Part shown: positions 55,529 to 64,000 of the stretch, piece after piece
Layout of the letters: each line of letters opens with the position of its first letter
Numbering within the stretch: position 1 is the stretch's first letter
Source: Bradyrhizobium sp. SZCCHNS1050
GTDB taxonomy: Bacteria; Pseudomonadota; Alphaproteobacteria; Rhizobiales; Xanthobacteraceae
Reading direction: 5' to 3'
Assembly (NCBI RefSeq): GCF_032484785.1
Contig: NZ_JAUETR010000001.1
Coordinates: forward strand, 3,971,501-4,035,500
Length of the DNA: 64,000 bases
Position numbers and translations under genes: made by a program
The notes under the pieces: model-generated
The model's database searches: none
Told to the model about the DNA's origin: nothing
Seen by the model: only the letters and a program-made list of their open reading frames with translations

Positions 55529-55542
55529 TTGACCTAGCGCAA
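55529..55542. promoter_or_regulatory. FixK2/FNR-type box between mgtA and HlyD operon
   Basis: TTGACCTAGCGCAA fits the FixK2 pattern TTGA-N6-GCAA. Its centre lies about 41 bases from positions where either divergent promoter could start: a start near 55494 would give mgtA a ~40-base leader, and one near 55577 lies just after the TAGCTT (-10-like) at 55564. This would make both units respond to low oxygen. Confidence 0.6.
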
Positions 55543-55663
55543 CATCCTGCTGTCGCGATCCCCTAGCTTTGTGTGCAATGCGCCGCGGGCTGACGGCCGC
55601 ACTCAAGGAATGGATGGCGCGTCACTGGGCATCATCCGCATTGACGAGTTTGTGTTGACGACC

Positions 55664-56932
55664 ATGGCCGATCATGCCGCAGCTCTCCCGTCCCCTACGA
55701 AAGCCGCCGTTGGTCCGACCGTCCTAGCGGCGGTCTGGGCGCATCGCTGGTTCGCTCTCGCCATCATCGTGCTGCTCGGCCTTGGCGGCTGGCAAAGCGT
55801 CCGGGTCATGCTTGGGCCTGCCATCGTGGTCGATCAGGTCCGGCGCGGCGACCTCGTCGAGACCGTCGTTGCCAGCGGTCACGTCGAGACGCCGTTCCGC
55901 GTCGAGATCGGCAGCCAGATCACCGGCACCGTCGAGGAGGTGCTGGTGCTGGAAGGCCAGCACGTCACCAAGGGCCAGCCGCTGATCTCGCTGGAGTCGC
56001 GCGAGCTGAAGGCTGCGGTGGTGCAGGCACAAGGGCAGGTGGCGCAGGCCGAGGCGCGGATGCGCCAGCTCGCCGAGCTGACCTTGCCGTCGGCGAAGGA
56101 GGCTTTGCGCCAGGTGCAGGCGACCTTGCTCAATGCTCAGCAGACCTATGACCGGACGTCGCAGCTGACCGGCAACGGCTATGCCACGCGCGCGGCGCTC
56201 GACGAGGCCCAGAAGACGCTCGACGTTGCGCTGGCCCAGAAGCGTGCCGCCGAATTCCAGGTCTTCACGGCGAGCCCCGGCGGCAGCGACTACGTCATGG
56301 CCGAGACGCAGCTGAACCAGGCGCGCGCCAATCTCGACACGGCGCAGTCGCGTCTCGGCTATGCGACGATCTCGGCGCCGCGCGACGGCGTGCTGATCAC
56401 GCGCAGTGTCGAGCGCGGCACCGTGGCGCAGCCCGGCAAGACGCTGCTCGTCCTGGCGCCTGCCGGCGATCTCCAGCTCGTCCTGCAGATCGACGAGCGC
56501 AATCTCGGCAAGCTGGCGCTCGGCCAGACGGCGCTCGCGTCGGCCGATGCCTACCCCGACAGGCGCTTCCCCGCTGTGGTCAGCTACATCAATCCCGGCA
56601 TCGATATTTCCCGCGCGTCCGTCCAGGTCAAGCTGATCGTCAAGGACCCGCCCGACTATCTGCGCCAGGACATGACGGTGTCTGTCGACATCGAGGTCGC
56701 CTCCCGCAAGGATACGCTGGAGCTGCCGGTGCGCTCGGTTCACGATATCACCTCGGGACAGCCCTGGGTGCTCGGGGTGAAGGATGGCCGCGCCGCCAAG
56801 CAGCCGGTGCGCGTCGGCATCCGCGGCAACAGCCATGTCGAGATCGTCGACGGCTTGAACGCCGGTGACATCGCCGTGCCCCAGAGTTCCGGCATCCTGA
56901 CCGGCCAGCGCTTCCGCCCGGTGCTGCCGTGA
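55664..56932 (+). CDS. HlyD/MacA-type periplasmic adaptor of an ABC or RND efflux system
   Basis: Predicted 422 residues from ATG 55664. An N-terminal span (about 25-48, WFALAIIVLLGLGGW) anchors the protein. The lipoyl half-motifs are VEIGSQITGTVEEVLVLEGQHVTKGQPLISLE and LGYATISAPRDGVLI; the coiled-coil hairpin lies between (QAQGQVAQAEARMRQLAE, LNQARANLDTAQS); and a membrane-proximal beta barrel follows (LVLQIDERNLGKLALGQTALASADAYPD). It would bridge the inner-membrane transporter to the outer membrane. The stop overlaps the next gene's GTG (GTGA), giving tight coupling with the ABC permease. Confidence 0.92.
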   Translation: MADHAAALPSPTKAAVGPTVLAAVWAHRWFALAIIVLLGLGGWQSVRVMLGPAIVVDQVRRGDLVETVVASGHVETPFRVEIGSQITGTVEEVLVLEGQHVTKGQPLISLESRELKAAVVQAQGQVAQAEARMRQLAELTLPSAKEALRQVQATLLNAQQTYDRTSQLTGNGYATRAALDEAQKTLDVALAQKRAAEFQVFTASPGGSDYVMAETQLNQARANLDTAQSRLGYATISAPRDGVLITRSVERGTVAQPGKTLLVLAPAGDLQLVLQIDERNLGKLALGQTALASADAYPDRRFPAVVSYINPGIDISRASVQVKLIVKDPPDYLRQDMTVSVDIEVASRKDTLELPVRSVHDITSGQPWVLGVKDGRAAKQPVRVGIRGNSHVEIVDGLNAGDIAVPQSSGILTGQRFRPVLP

Positions 56933-58155
56933 ACCGCTGGCTGCCCTTCGAGTGGATCGCGGCGGTGCGTTTCCTGCGCGAGGGCCGGCTGCAGACCTTG
57001 TTCATCATCGGCGGCATCGCGATCGGCGTCGGCGTCATCGTGTTCATGTCGGCGATGCTGGCCGGCCTCGAAGCCAATTTCATCAAGCGGGTGCTGACCT
57101 CGCAGCCGCAGATCCAACTGCTGACGCCGGATCAGGTTGCGCGTCCCCTGCGCAACGACAATGGCGTGATCGAGGATGCCATCGTGCAGCGTCCGAGCCA
57201 GCGCGTGATCTCGATCGATCAATGGCCGAAGATCCGCAATCAGATGCTGGCGATGCCGGAGATATCGGCGGTGTCGCCGACCATCTCCGGCTCCGCCCTC
57301 GCCATTCGCGGCGACGCCAGCCGCGCCGTGACGCTGTCCGGCATCGAGCCGGAGAGCTACTTCACAATCGTGCGCGTGCCGGACTACATCGTCGCCGGCG
57401 AGCCGCGGCTGACCAGCGAGGACATCATCATAGGTACCGAGCTCGCCAGGGATCTCGGCGCGATCGTCGGCGACAAGCTCAATGTTCAGGCGGCATCCGG
57501 CGCCAACCGCGTGCTGATCGTGACTGGTCTCGTCGATCTCGGCAGCAAGGGCGCCAATCAGCGCTCCGCCTATGTCGCGCTGCGCACGGCGCAGTCGCTG
57601 CTCGGCATGGTCGGCGGCGTCACCACGATCGACATCACCGTACGGGACATCTATGCCGCTGAGGACATTGCGCAGCGCATCCAGGCCGCCAATCGCGTCA
57701 AGGCCGACAGTTGGATCAAGACCAATGCGCAGTTCTTCACGGCGGTGCGCGCGCAGGCGACATCCAACACGCTGATCCGCGTCTTCGTCGCGCTCTCGGT
57801 CGCGTTCGGCATCGCGGCCGTGCTGATCGTCTCGGTGATCCAGCGCTCCAAGGAGATCGGGATCCTGCGTGCGATGGGCACCTCGCGCGGACAGATCTTG
57901 CGCGTGTTCCTGCTGCAGGGCGGGCTGCTCGGCTTCGTCGGCTCGCTGTTCGGCGCGGCAATGGGCGCGGGTGCGCTGATCTATTGGCATGCGGTGCAGC
58001 GCCAGGCCGATGGCTCGGAGTTGTTTCCGTTGATCCTCGAACGCCGATTGTTTCTCATCACGGCCCTGCTCGCGACGGTGACGGGCCTGCTCGCCGCGAC
58101 CGCGCCGGCGCTGCGCGCGGCCAAGCTCGATCCGGTGGTGGCGATCCGTGGCTGA
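56929..58155 (+). CDS. MacB/FtsX-type ABC transporter permease
   Basis: Predicted 408 residues from a GTG start. TM1 (about 19-40, [25 protein letters not shown]) is followed by a large periplasmic MacB_PCD domain (about 50-270) and three C-terminal spans forming the FtsX domain ([39 protein letters not shown]). It works with the preceding adaptor and the following ATPase as a MacAB/LolCDE-like mechanotransmission machine. Substrate unknown; peptides, lipoproteins or toxins are typical. It overlaps the ATPase start by eight bases. Confidence 0.92.
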   Translation: MNRWLPFEWIAAVRFLREGRLQTLFIIGGIAIGVGVIVFMSAMLAGLEANFIKRVLTSQPQIQLLTPDQVARPLRNDNGVIEDAIVQRPSQRVISIDQWPKIRNQMLAMPEISAVSPTISGSALAIRGDASRAVTLSGIEPESYFTIVRVPDYIVAGEPRLTSEDIIIGTELARDLGAIVGDKLNVQAASGANRVLIVTGLVDLGSKGANQRSAYVALRTAQSLLGMVGGVTTIDITVRDIYAAEDIAQRIQAANRVKADSWIKTNAQFFTAVRAQATSNTLIRVFVALSVAFGIAAVLIVSVIQRSKEIGILRAMGTSRGQILRVFLLQGGLLGFVGSLFGAAMGAGALIYWHAVQRQADGSELFPLILERRLFLITALLATVTGLLAATAPALRAAKLDPVVAIRG

Positions 58156-58831
58156 GGTCCTGCTGCGACTGGAGAAGGTCTGCAAGGCCTACAATGTCGG
58201 GCTGCCGACCGAGACCGAGGTGCTGCACGACATCGACATCGAGGTCGACCGCGGCGAGTTCGTCGCGCTGATCGGTCCGTCCGGCTCCGGCAAGAGCACT
58301 CTGCTGAACATCGTCGGTCTCTTGGACCGGCCGACCTCCGGCCGGTTGACGATCAAGGGCCAGGATACTGCGTCGCTCAGTGATACCGAGCTCACCCATC
58401 TGCGCGGCCATACCATCGGTTTCATCTTTCAGTCTCATCTCCTGATCTCTGCCTTCACGGCCAAGGAGAACGTGATGATGCCGCTGCTGGTCGATCGCGG
58501 CTTCCCGGGCCCCGAGATCGAGGCGCAGGCGTCGAAGCTGCTCGACCAGGTTGGGCTGGCGAAATTCGCCGACCATCTCGCGAGCAACATGTCGGGCGGC
58601 CAGCAGCAGCGGGTCGCGGTGGCGCGGGCGCTGGCGATGAACCCCGATCTGGTCCTGGCGGACGAGCCGACCGGCAACCTCGACACCAAGTCTGCCGAAG
58701 CGGTCTTTGGCCTGATGCGCGACGTCAATCGGGAGGTCGGCACGAGCTTCCTGCTCGTCACCCACAACCTTGATCTGGCCCGGCGCTGCGATCGCATCAT
58801 CGAGGTTGTCGACGGCCGCATCCAGAGCTGA
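58148..58831 (+). CDS. MacB/LolD-type ABC transporter ATP-binding protein
   Basis: Predicted 227 residues from GTG 58148. Walker A is GPSGSGKST (43-51), the Q-loop FQ lies at 94-95, the signature MSGGQQQR begins at 148, Walker B is LVLADE (168-173), and the H-loop is in LVTHNLDLA. This is the LolD/MacB class that drives the permease encoded just upstream. The operon therefore comprises adaptor, permease and ATPase, with overlapping frames throughout, controlled from the region shared with mgtA. Confidence 0.95.
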   Translation: MAEVLLRLEKVCKAYNVGLPTETEVLHDIDIEVDRGEFVALIGPSGSGKSTLLNIVGLLDRPTSGRLTIKGQDTASLSDTELTHLRGHTIGFIFQSHLLISAFTAKENVMMPLLVDRGFPGPEIEAQASKLLDQVGLAKFADHLASNMSGGQQQRVAVARALAMNPDLVLADEPTGNLDTKSAEAVFGLMRDVNREVGTSFLLVTHNLDLARRCDRIIEVVDGRIQS

Positions 58832-59178
58832 GGGCGGGCCGCTTCGATCGTAGATTCGCCGCCGTTCGGAGGCTTAATGGAACTGCCCGGGTCGATGCGC
58901 CGCCAGAAGCGCACGGCCGGGTCGCCCGATCCGCAGCCGGGGCGGCTTGAAATTTTGGGGCTTATCAAAGGCTTGGTGGCGCTCTTGTGTGCTCCGAAGG
59001 CCCGTTCTCGCTTGCCTAGCCCGGCGGCTTCCTTTATCCGGTGGGTCGCCTCGCAAGCGAGCGGTCCTGGCCGCGATTTGGGCTGGGCGCATGGTTGGCC
59101 AGGCTGGCCCCTCATCGGAAGCGATTTCGTCCGAACCGATCGTGCTGTTTTGGATCTTGGCAGAGGAAAGAGCTGCGA
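58832..59178. other. 347-base leader region of purA without a recognised gene
   Basis: No gene or known riboswitch is seen. The stretch is G+C-rich with several short inverted repeats (for example CGCCTCGC/GCGAGCG near 59047-59061). Overlapping open frames on both strands have no support. purA transcription probably starts here. Confidence 0.4.
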
Positions 59179-60471
59179 ATGGCTAACGTCGTCGTCGTCG
59201 GCGCCCAATGGGGTGACGAGGGGAAGGGCAAGATCGTCGACTGGCTGTCGGAGCAGGCCGACATCGTCGTTCGCTTCCAGGGCGGCCACAACGCCGGTCA
59301 TACGCTTGTCATCAACGGCGCGACGTACAAGCTGGCGCTGCTGCCGTCGGGCGTGCTGCGCACCGGCAAGCTGTCGGTGATCGGCAATGGCGTCGTGTTC
59401 GATCCGCAGGCCTTCCTGGACGAGGTCGGCAAGCTCCAGTCGCAGGGCGTCGCCATCAGCCCGGACAATCTGCGCGTTGCCGAGAACGTCACGCTGATCC
59501 TGCCGCTGCACCGTGAACTCGACGCGCTGCGGGAATCCGCGAGCGCGGCGACCGCGATCGGCACCACCCGCCGCGGCATCGGCCCGGCCTATGAGGACAA
59601 GGTCGGCCGGCGCGCGATCCGGCTGATGGACCTCGCCGATCTCGATACGCTGCCGCACAAGATCGACCGCCTGCTCGCGCACCATAATGCGCTCCGCCGC
59701 GGCCTCGGCCTCGAGCCGATCGACGGCCAGCAGATCCTGCGCGAGCTGACCGCCTTCGCGCCGAAGCTGCTGCCCTATGCGGAGACGGTCTGGCGGCTGC
59801 TCGACATCAAGCGCCGCGAAGGCAAGCGCATGCTGTTCGAGGGCGCGCAGGGTGCGCTGCTCGACGTGGACCACGGCACCTATCCCTACGTGACCTCGTC
59901 CAACACGGTGGCGGCGCAGGCGGCCACCGGCGCCGGCCTCGGGCCGGGCGCGATCGGCTACGTGCTCGGCCTGTGCAAGGCCTACACGACCCGGGTCGGG
60001 CAGGGGCCGTTTCCGACCGAGCAGGACAACGAGACCGGCCGCAAGATCGGCGAGCGTGGCCGCGAATTCGGAACGAATACCGGCCGGCCGCGTCGTTGCG
60101 GCTGGTTCGATGCGGTCCTGGTCCGTCAGGCGGTCCGGACCTGCGGCATTAACGGTCTTGCGCTGACCAAGCTGGACATTCTCGATGGTTTCGACACCAT
60201 CGATGTCTGCACCGGCTACAGGCTGGACGGCAAGGAGATCGATCATTTCCCGGCAGGTGAGGGCGCGCAGTCCAGGGTCGAACCGATCTACGAGACGATC
60301 GAAGGCTGGAAACAGCCGACGGCGAACGCGCGCTCCTGGGCCGATCTGCCGGCACAGGCCATCAAATACGTCCGGCGCATCGAGGAACTGGTGGGTTGCC
60401 CGATCGCGCTGCTTTCCACCAGCCCCGAACGCGAGGATACTATTCTGGTCCAGAATCCCTTCGAGGCGTGA
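59179..60471 (+). CDS. purA: Adenylosuccinate synthetase
   Basis: Predicted 430 residues, exactly the family norm. It joins IMP and aspartate with GTP to make adenylosuccinate, the first committed step to AMP. The GTP loop is [15 protein letters not shown] (GDEGKGK at 11-17), the IMP/His motif is [11 protein letters not shown], and further conserved blocks are [37 protein letters not shown] and [28 protein letters not shown] 59179 is set by the [14 protein letters not shown] start and the upstream GAGGAAAGAG. The large membrane-protein gene follows by 36 bases, so the two may be co-transcribed. Confidence 0.98.
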   Translation: MANVVVVGAQWGDEGKGKIVDWLSEQADIVVRFQGGHNAGHTLVINGATYKLALLPSGVLRTGKLSVIGNGVVFDPQAFLDEVGKLQSQGVAISPDNLRVAENVTLILPLHRELDALRESASAATAIGTTRRGIGPAYEDKVGRRAIRLMDLADLDTLPHKIDRLLAHHNALRRGLGLEPIDGQQILRELTAFAPKLLPYAETVWRLLDIKRREGKRMLFEGAQGALLDVDHGTYPYVTSSNTVAAQAATGAGLGPGAIGYVLGLCKAYTTRVGQGPFPTEQDNETGRKIGERGREFGTNTGRPRRCGWFDAVLVRQAVRTCGINGLALTKLDILDGFDTIDVCTGYRLDGKEIDHFPAGEGAQSRVEPIYETIEGWKQPTANARSWADLPAQAIKYVRRIEELVGCPIALLSTSPEREDTILVQNPFEA

Positions 60472-60507
60472 CGGGACCCGACAGCTGAGCGCGCGAATTG
60501 AGTTGAT

Positions 60508-62157
60508 ATGGCCGACTACTACCCGCTGATAGCCCGTGCCATTGCCGGATTGGACCCCAACGCTCCCGGGGAAAGCCGGCGTGCGCTTTACGAGCGGGCC
60601 CGGGCGGCGTTGATCGCACAGTTGCGCAGCGTCCAGCCGCCGCTCAGCGAGTCCGAGATCACGCGCGAGCGGCTGTCGCTCGAGGAGGCCGTTCGCAAGG
60701 TCGAGGCGGAAGCAGCCCAGCGTGCCCGCGAGGCGCAGCGGGCGTCCAGTGGCGCTGCCCGCCCAGGCGATGCCCTCCGGCGGGCCGGTGCGCGCAATTC
60801 GGATGCTCCGGCAGCCCCCTCGGCTCAGCCCACTCCGACTCCAGACCAGGCCGCCACTGCCGCCCCCCGGCCACGACCGGCGGGCCCGGCTGCTGCCCGG
60901 GCCGAGCGGCCGCCGCTCGGCGCCGAGACGGCCGAGCTGCGTCCGGCGCGCAATCCGCGACCGGAAGCGCCGCCGGCTGCCGCTGGCGCACCAGCTGTGC
61001 CACCGCGGCCCCAGCCGCCTCAAACGCCTCCACAGGATGGGGCGGCGCCTCCCGTGCGCGAACGTCCGGCTGCCGCCCGCCGCGGTGCTCAGGACAACGG
61101 CAATCCGGCAACGCCGCCCGCCATGCGCGGCTTCCGCGACATCACCGCTGATGTCGACGATCTCGGCAAGGCCACCGCGCAGGCCAACCGCGCGGCGCGC
61201 AAGACCTACGCCAACGTTCCGGCCACCGATCTCGATCGGCTCGAGGGCGACGACGATGACCGGCCGCCGCTGCCCGAGGCGCCGTACTCCTATGACGAGT
61301 CGGTCCAGGAGGCCGAGCGCTACGCGCTGCCGGCCACCTCGACCCGCCAGCGTGGCGCCGCTCCGGATCGCGAGGGCAAGAAGAAGCCGGAGCGCAGCGG
61401 CTCGACCTTTCCGTTCAAGGCCGCCATCGCCGCCGGGATCGTGCTGATCCTGATCGGCGCCGGAATTCTGTGGGGCCGGCCGCTGGTCGGGATGGTCAAC
61501 GGCCTGTTCAAATCGTCCTCGACGGTCGAGGCGCCCAAGGACACCGGCGCGCCGCTGAGCAAGCCGAAGATCACCGACCGCGTCGGCCAGTCGCCGTCCT
61601 CGGACCAGATCGCGCCGGTCGCACAGCGCGTCGTGCTGTATGACGAGGATCCCGCCGATCCGAAGGGCAAGCAGTACATCGGCTCGGTGGTCTGGCGTAC
61701 CGAGCAGATCAAGGCGACGGGCACGCAGAAGGCCGATATCGCGGTGCGCGCCGACATCGAGATTCCCGATCGCAAGTTCAAGATGACGATGTCGTTCCGC
61801 CGCAACACCGACACGTCGCTGCCGGCGAGCCACACCGCCGAGCTCACCTTCATCCTGCCGCAGGACTTCTCGGGCGGCGGCGTCGGCAACGTGCCGGGCA
61901 TCCTGATGAAGTCCAACGAACAGTCACGCGGAACGCCGCTGGCGGGCCTTGCGGTGAAGGTCACCGACGGCTTCTTCCTGGTCGGCCTGTCCAACGTCGA
62001 CGCCGACCGGACCCGCAACGTGCAGCTCCTGAAGGAGCGCTCCTGGTTCGACGTTCCCTTGGTCTACACCAATCAGCGCCGGGCCATCATCGCGATCGAG
62101 AAGGGCGCGCCGGGCGAGCGCGCGTTCAACGACGCCTTCGCGCTGTGGGGTGACTGA
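60508..62157 (+). CDS. Large single-span protein with low-complexity region, unknown function
   Basis: Predicted 549 residues. Residues 1-75 are helical (MADYYPLIARAIAGLDPNAPGESRRALYERARAALIAQLR), about 75-190 are low-complexity Ala/Pro/Arg, and residues about 300-322 form one membrane span (FPFKAAIAAGIVLILIGAGILW). The C-terminal 220 residues are beta-rich and would be periplasmic, e.g. RVVLYDEDPADPKGKQYIGSVVWRTE, PDRKFKMTMSFRRNTD, HTAELTFILPQDFSGGGVGNVPGILMK. The fusion of a cytoplasmic helical domain with a periplasmic beta domain suggests a signalling or scaffolding role. It is 36 bases after purA. I know of no named family. Confidence 0.7.
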   Translation: MADYYPLIARAIAGLDPNAPGESRRALYERARAALIAQLRSVQPPLSESEITRERLSLEEAVRKVEAEAAQRAREAQRASSGAARPGDALRRAGARNSDAPAAPSAQPTPTPDQAATAAPRPRPAGPAAARAERPPLGAETAELRPARNPRPEAPPAAAGAPAVPPRPQPPQTPPQDGAAPPVRERPAAARRGAQDNGNPATPPAMRGFRDITADVDDLGKATAQANRAARKTYANVPATDLDRLEGDDDDRPPLPEAPYSYDESVQEAERYALPATSTRQRGAAPDREGKKKPERSGSTFPFKAAIAAGIVLILIGAGILWGRPLVGMVNGLFKSSSTVEAPKDTGAPLSKPKITDRVGQSPSSDQIAPVAQRVVLYDEDPADPKGKQYIGSVVWRTEQIKATGTQKADIAVRADIEIPDRKFKMTMSFRRNTDTSLPASHTAELTFILPQDFSGGGVGNVPGILMKSNEQSRGTPLAGLAVKVTDGFFLVGLSNVDADRTRNVQLLKERSWFDVPLVYTNQRRAIIAIEKGAPGERAFNDAFALWGD

Positions 62158-62211
62158 GCAGGCCGCACGCGCCTCGCGCGTTCGGCGAATCGCCGAGGCA
62201 GGAGATTGGGC

Positions 62212-62649
62212 ATGAAGCGATATCTCATCTTCGTTGCCGTAGGCCCGGCGCTGGGCGGCTTCGCGCTGCTCCTGGTCACGACCTACATGTCCGGTTATTG
62301 GACCAACACCAATCCGGGCGAAGTGGCCAAGCTGTTCAAGGTCTTCGTCACCTCGCTGCAATACAGCTACCTGTTCGGCTTCTTGCCGGCGCTGATGATG
62401 TGCGCGATCGACGACATCCTGTTCCACGTCAGGCGCATCGGGCCGACGTTGCGGATGCTGCTGGTGGGCGGCATCGCCTTCCTGCTCGCGGCCTTCAACT
62501 ACGCCTCGCATGGCTCCGAATACGGCATCGTGCAGTGGATCCTGTACGGGCTGGTCGGCTTCATCCCGGCGACGGTGTCATCGTGGCTGGTGCACAGATT
62601 CGTTGAGGAGCCGCAGCCGGCGGTCGTTACTGAGCCGCCGACTGCGTAA
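62212..62649 (+). CDS. Small polytopic membrane protein (DUF5413-like)
   Basis: Predicted 145 residues with four hydrophobic segments: about 4-26 (LIFVAVGPALGGFALLLVTTYM), about 50-68 (LQYSYLFGFLPALMMCAID), about 80-97 (LRMLLVGGIAFLLAAFN) and about 108-127 (WILYGLVGFIPATVSSWLV). ATG 62212 lies six bases after GGAGA and is preferred to the in-frame TTG at 62206. It follows the large single-span protein by 54 bases on the same strand. Family assignment is tentative; no function. Confidence 0.65.
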   Translation: MKRYLIFVAVGPALGGFALLLVTTYMSGYWTNTNPGEVAKLFKVFVTSLQYSYLFGFLPALMMCAIDDILFHVRRIGPTLRMLLVGGIAFLLAAFNYASHGSEYGIVQWILYGLVGFIPATVSSWLVHRFVEEPQPAVVTEPPTA

Positions 62650-62673
62650 GCCGATCGCACGAGCCGATCAGCC

Positions 62674-62922
62674 CTACCTGCCGTTGCCGCGGCAGCGGCC
62701 GCCGGGGCCGATGTGAAAGCCGCGCGGGCAGGCGTGCGCCGCCGGATTGGCGTAGTTGCGCAGGCATCCGCCATAGGGACCGCGGTGCCAGCCCGGGCCG
62801 CAGCCGCCGGCGACCTGGATCACCTCAGGCTTGGATCCGGCGTCGATCGGAGCCAGCGGCATCGCAGATGCGCCGACGGTGAGAACTCCCAACAGGAGCG
62901 CGCTGGTGAGGATGGTTCGCAT
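62674..62922 (-). CDS. Small exported Gly/Cys-rich protein
   Basis: Predicted 82 residues. A Sec signal peptide (MRTILTSALLLGVLTVGASA) precedes a compact mature part with GGCGPGWHRGPYGGCLRNY and HACPRGFHIGPGGRCRGNGR: two C-x-P-G/R-G/W-H-x-G-P-x-G-x-C units that look like a duplicated motif with four cysteines in total. This matches the small GCG_CRPN-type exported proteins seen in Bradyrhizobium. Probably disulphide-bonded in the periplasm. Function unknown. Confidence 0.78.
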   Translation of the reverse strand: MRTILTSALLLGVLTVGASAMPLAPIDAGSKPEVIQVAGGCGPGWHRGPYGGCLRNYANPAAHACPRGFHIGPGGRCRGNGR

Positions 62923-62954
62923 CGATGGTCTCCCTGGTGTGATTTGCGAAAGGG

Positions 62955-63200
62955 TCAGCCGCCGGCAGCGAAGGCGATGCCGGCACGCACCTCGGTGATG
63001 GCCTGATCGATCAGCCCCAGCGCGCGCTCGCGATGGCCGCCCTTGTTCGGTGTCGCCTGAGCCAGCTCGGCCCGCGCCGATTGCAGCATGGTGATAGTCG
63101 CGGTCATGTGCGGCTGCGCGCCGAGCGCGTAGCCGATCCCGATGCAACCCGCGAGGGCGGCGCCGAGGCAGAGCTTGCGGGCCGCGGAAGACATGGTCAT
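62955..63200 (-). CDS. Small anchored helical protein
   Basis: Predicted 81 residues (79 from ATG 63194). One hydrophobic segment (LCLGAALAGCIGIGYALGA) is followed by an amphipathic helical part (ITMLQSARAELAQATPNKGGHRERALGLIDQAITEVRAG). Helical hairpins of this type occur in small envelope proteins. It starts just upstream of the Gly/Cys-rich gene on the same strand (32 bases apart), so the two may be co-transcribed. No recognised function. Confidence 0.6.
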   Translation of the reverse strand: MTMSSAARKLCLGAALAGCIGIGYALGAQPHMTATITMLQSARAELAQATPNKGGHRERALGLIDQAITEVRAGIAFAAGG

Positions 63201-63461
63201 TTCAATCTCTCCTCGTACTCATGGCTGTTCGACTTGAAGGGTGCAGGCCGCAACGCATGTCCGCGTGCGTCCATCGGCATCGCTAGTTGAACCCGTTGCC
63301 GCTGTCTTGGACTCATCGGCATGAACGGTCGCGCGACTTGGACTGATCGGCGCTCCCGATCCCGTCTCGATGAGCTCTGCCGACTTCAGCGGCCGTTCAT
63401 CCCGCCGCTGCCACATTGATCGCGTTGCTTCGGAAATTCCTTTGCCTCGGGTCCGATTTCG

Positions 63462-64000
63462 ATGACCATCGTCAGGAAAATGCTGTCGACCGACATGCTG
63501 CCGAAAGGGCTCGACGACAGGCAGCGCTTCTTGTGCTTTGCGGAATTGTTCGAGCACTTCTCCAACACGGGTGAGCTCGATCCGGCCGAGGACGTGCCGT
63601 TTCGCGCCGCAATGAACGCGATCCACATCGGGACCACCCTGCTCGGGCGCTGCGACGGCACCTTCACCCGTGTCAGGCGCGAACGGCGCCAAGTGCTCGC
63701 GACCAATGACGACCGCTATTGCCTGGCGCGCAACGCCGGCAGCCGCGAGGCGATGGTCGTCCATCGCGGACGCGAGTTCGTTCTGCGCCCCGGCGCAATG
63801 GTGCTGCTCAAGCTCGATGAGCCTTTCTTCAGCGCCGACGGCGCCAGCCACAAGCGCTTCGTCAACGTGCATCTGCCGATGATGACGCTGCGCTCGATGG
63901 TCTCCGGTGTCGATGATCTGGTCGGACGCGAATTGGCGCCGGGCGGCGCGCTGTCGCTGGCGATGGATTACAGCGAGCTGCTGCTCGCCCATCCCGCCGC
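63462..64000 (+). CDS. AraC-family transcriptional regulator, partial (N-terminal part)
   Basis: A frame of 179 codons opens at ATG 63462 and runs off the window. It begins MTIVRKMLSTDMLPKGLDDR and continues with an AraC-type N-terminal sensor domain (LATNDDRYCLARNAGSRE, HRGREFVLRPGAMVLL, DEPFFSADGASHKRFVNVHLPMMTLRSMV), like the AraC-binding-like domain (PF14525) that precedes the double helix-turn-helix. The DNA-binding domain would lie beyond 64000, so the class is inferred. It diverges from the small anchored protein gene. Confidence 0.8.
   Translation, partial: MTIVRKMLSTDMLPKGLDDRQRFLCFAELFEHFSNTGELDPAEDVPFRAAMNAIHIGTTLLGRCDGTFTRVRRERRQVLATNDDRYCLARNAGSREAMVVHRGREFVLRPGAMVLLKLDEPFFSADGASHKRFVNVHLPMMTLRSMVSGVDDLVGRELAPGGALSLAMDYSELLLAHPA

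Noticed and set aside
55456..55663. Possible Mg2+ riboswitch before mgtA
   Set aside because: No long structured leader resembling the mgtA leader or M-box; the region is short and better explained by a FixK2-like box.
58435..61833. A 1132-residue minus-strand frame opposite purA and its neighbours
   Set aside because: Antisense shadow of well-identified genes.

Overview
This window looks like chromosomal DNA from a Bradyrhizobium-type alphaproteobacterium (Rhizobiales/Nitrobacteraceae). I infer this from the very high G+C content, the family make-up of the proteins (UvrB with a long Pro/Gly-rich extension, paired DUF992 proteins, DUF1800/DUF1501, Omp25/31-like barrels), a serC leader of the alphaproteobacterial type, a FixK2/FNR-like box, and several kinds of intergenic palindromic repeat typical of this genus. 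No database search was possible, so the taxon is an inference. I saw no rRNA, tRNA, CRISPR array, transposase, integrase or phage gene.

Layout. 1-2.0 kb: end of an NTF2-like gene, two small genes and a degenerate long palindromic repeat. 2.07-3.13 kb: a two-gene unit of a zinc-ribbon protein and a stand-alone DpnI-family endonuclease, bracketed by repeats on both sides. 3.3-6.6 kb: uvrB, unusually long and carrying palindromic repeat sequences in frame. 6.7-13.9 kb: regulators (LysR, TetR), a TauE/SafE exporter, a glutathione transferase, an enoyl-CoA hydratase, secreted or anchored hypotheticals, a HAD phosphatase and a CWC zinc protein. 14.0-16.8 kb: a coupled DUF1800/DUF1501 pair with a Tat signal. 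16.9-25.3 kb: a haem-monooxygenase-like protein, an AI-2E family permease with a large soluble tail, a GNAT enzyme, a second GST, a GT87-type membrane protein and an aspartate aminotransferase. 24.8-32.3 kb: two DUF992 proteins, an EF-G-like GTPase, an XRE regulator beside a SulP transporter, aroE and a DUF5666-like protein. 32.5-35.4 kb: an FMN-dependent L-lactate-type dehydrogenase and glmM. 35.8-37.7 kb: two outer-membrane barrels, the first behind a CtrA-type box. 38.1-40.0 kb: a GNAT enzyme and a two-gene fuconolactonase/aldo-keto reductase unit. 40.5-43.6 kb: serC and serA, with a structured leader before serC.

43.8-49.2 kb: a DUF4139 protein, an FtsH protease and a sCache chemoreceptor. 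49.3-52.8 kb: two paralogous EamA exporters, a TetR regulator and a second TauE exporter; a perfect 24-bp palindrome lies between the first exporter and the regulator. 52.9-58.8 kb: an Mg-type P-type ATPase divergent from a HlyD/ABC permease/ATPase operon, with a FixK2-like box between them. 59.2-62.6 kb: purA, a large single-span protein and a small membrane protein. The window ends with two small exported or anchored proteins and the N-terminal part of an AraC-type regulator.

The most notable items are the orphan DpnI homologue, which would be expected to attack N6-methyladenine GATC DNA, the in-frame palindromic elements inside uvrB, the perfect TetR-type operator, the serC leader and the FixK2-like box shared by two transport units.
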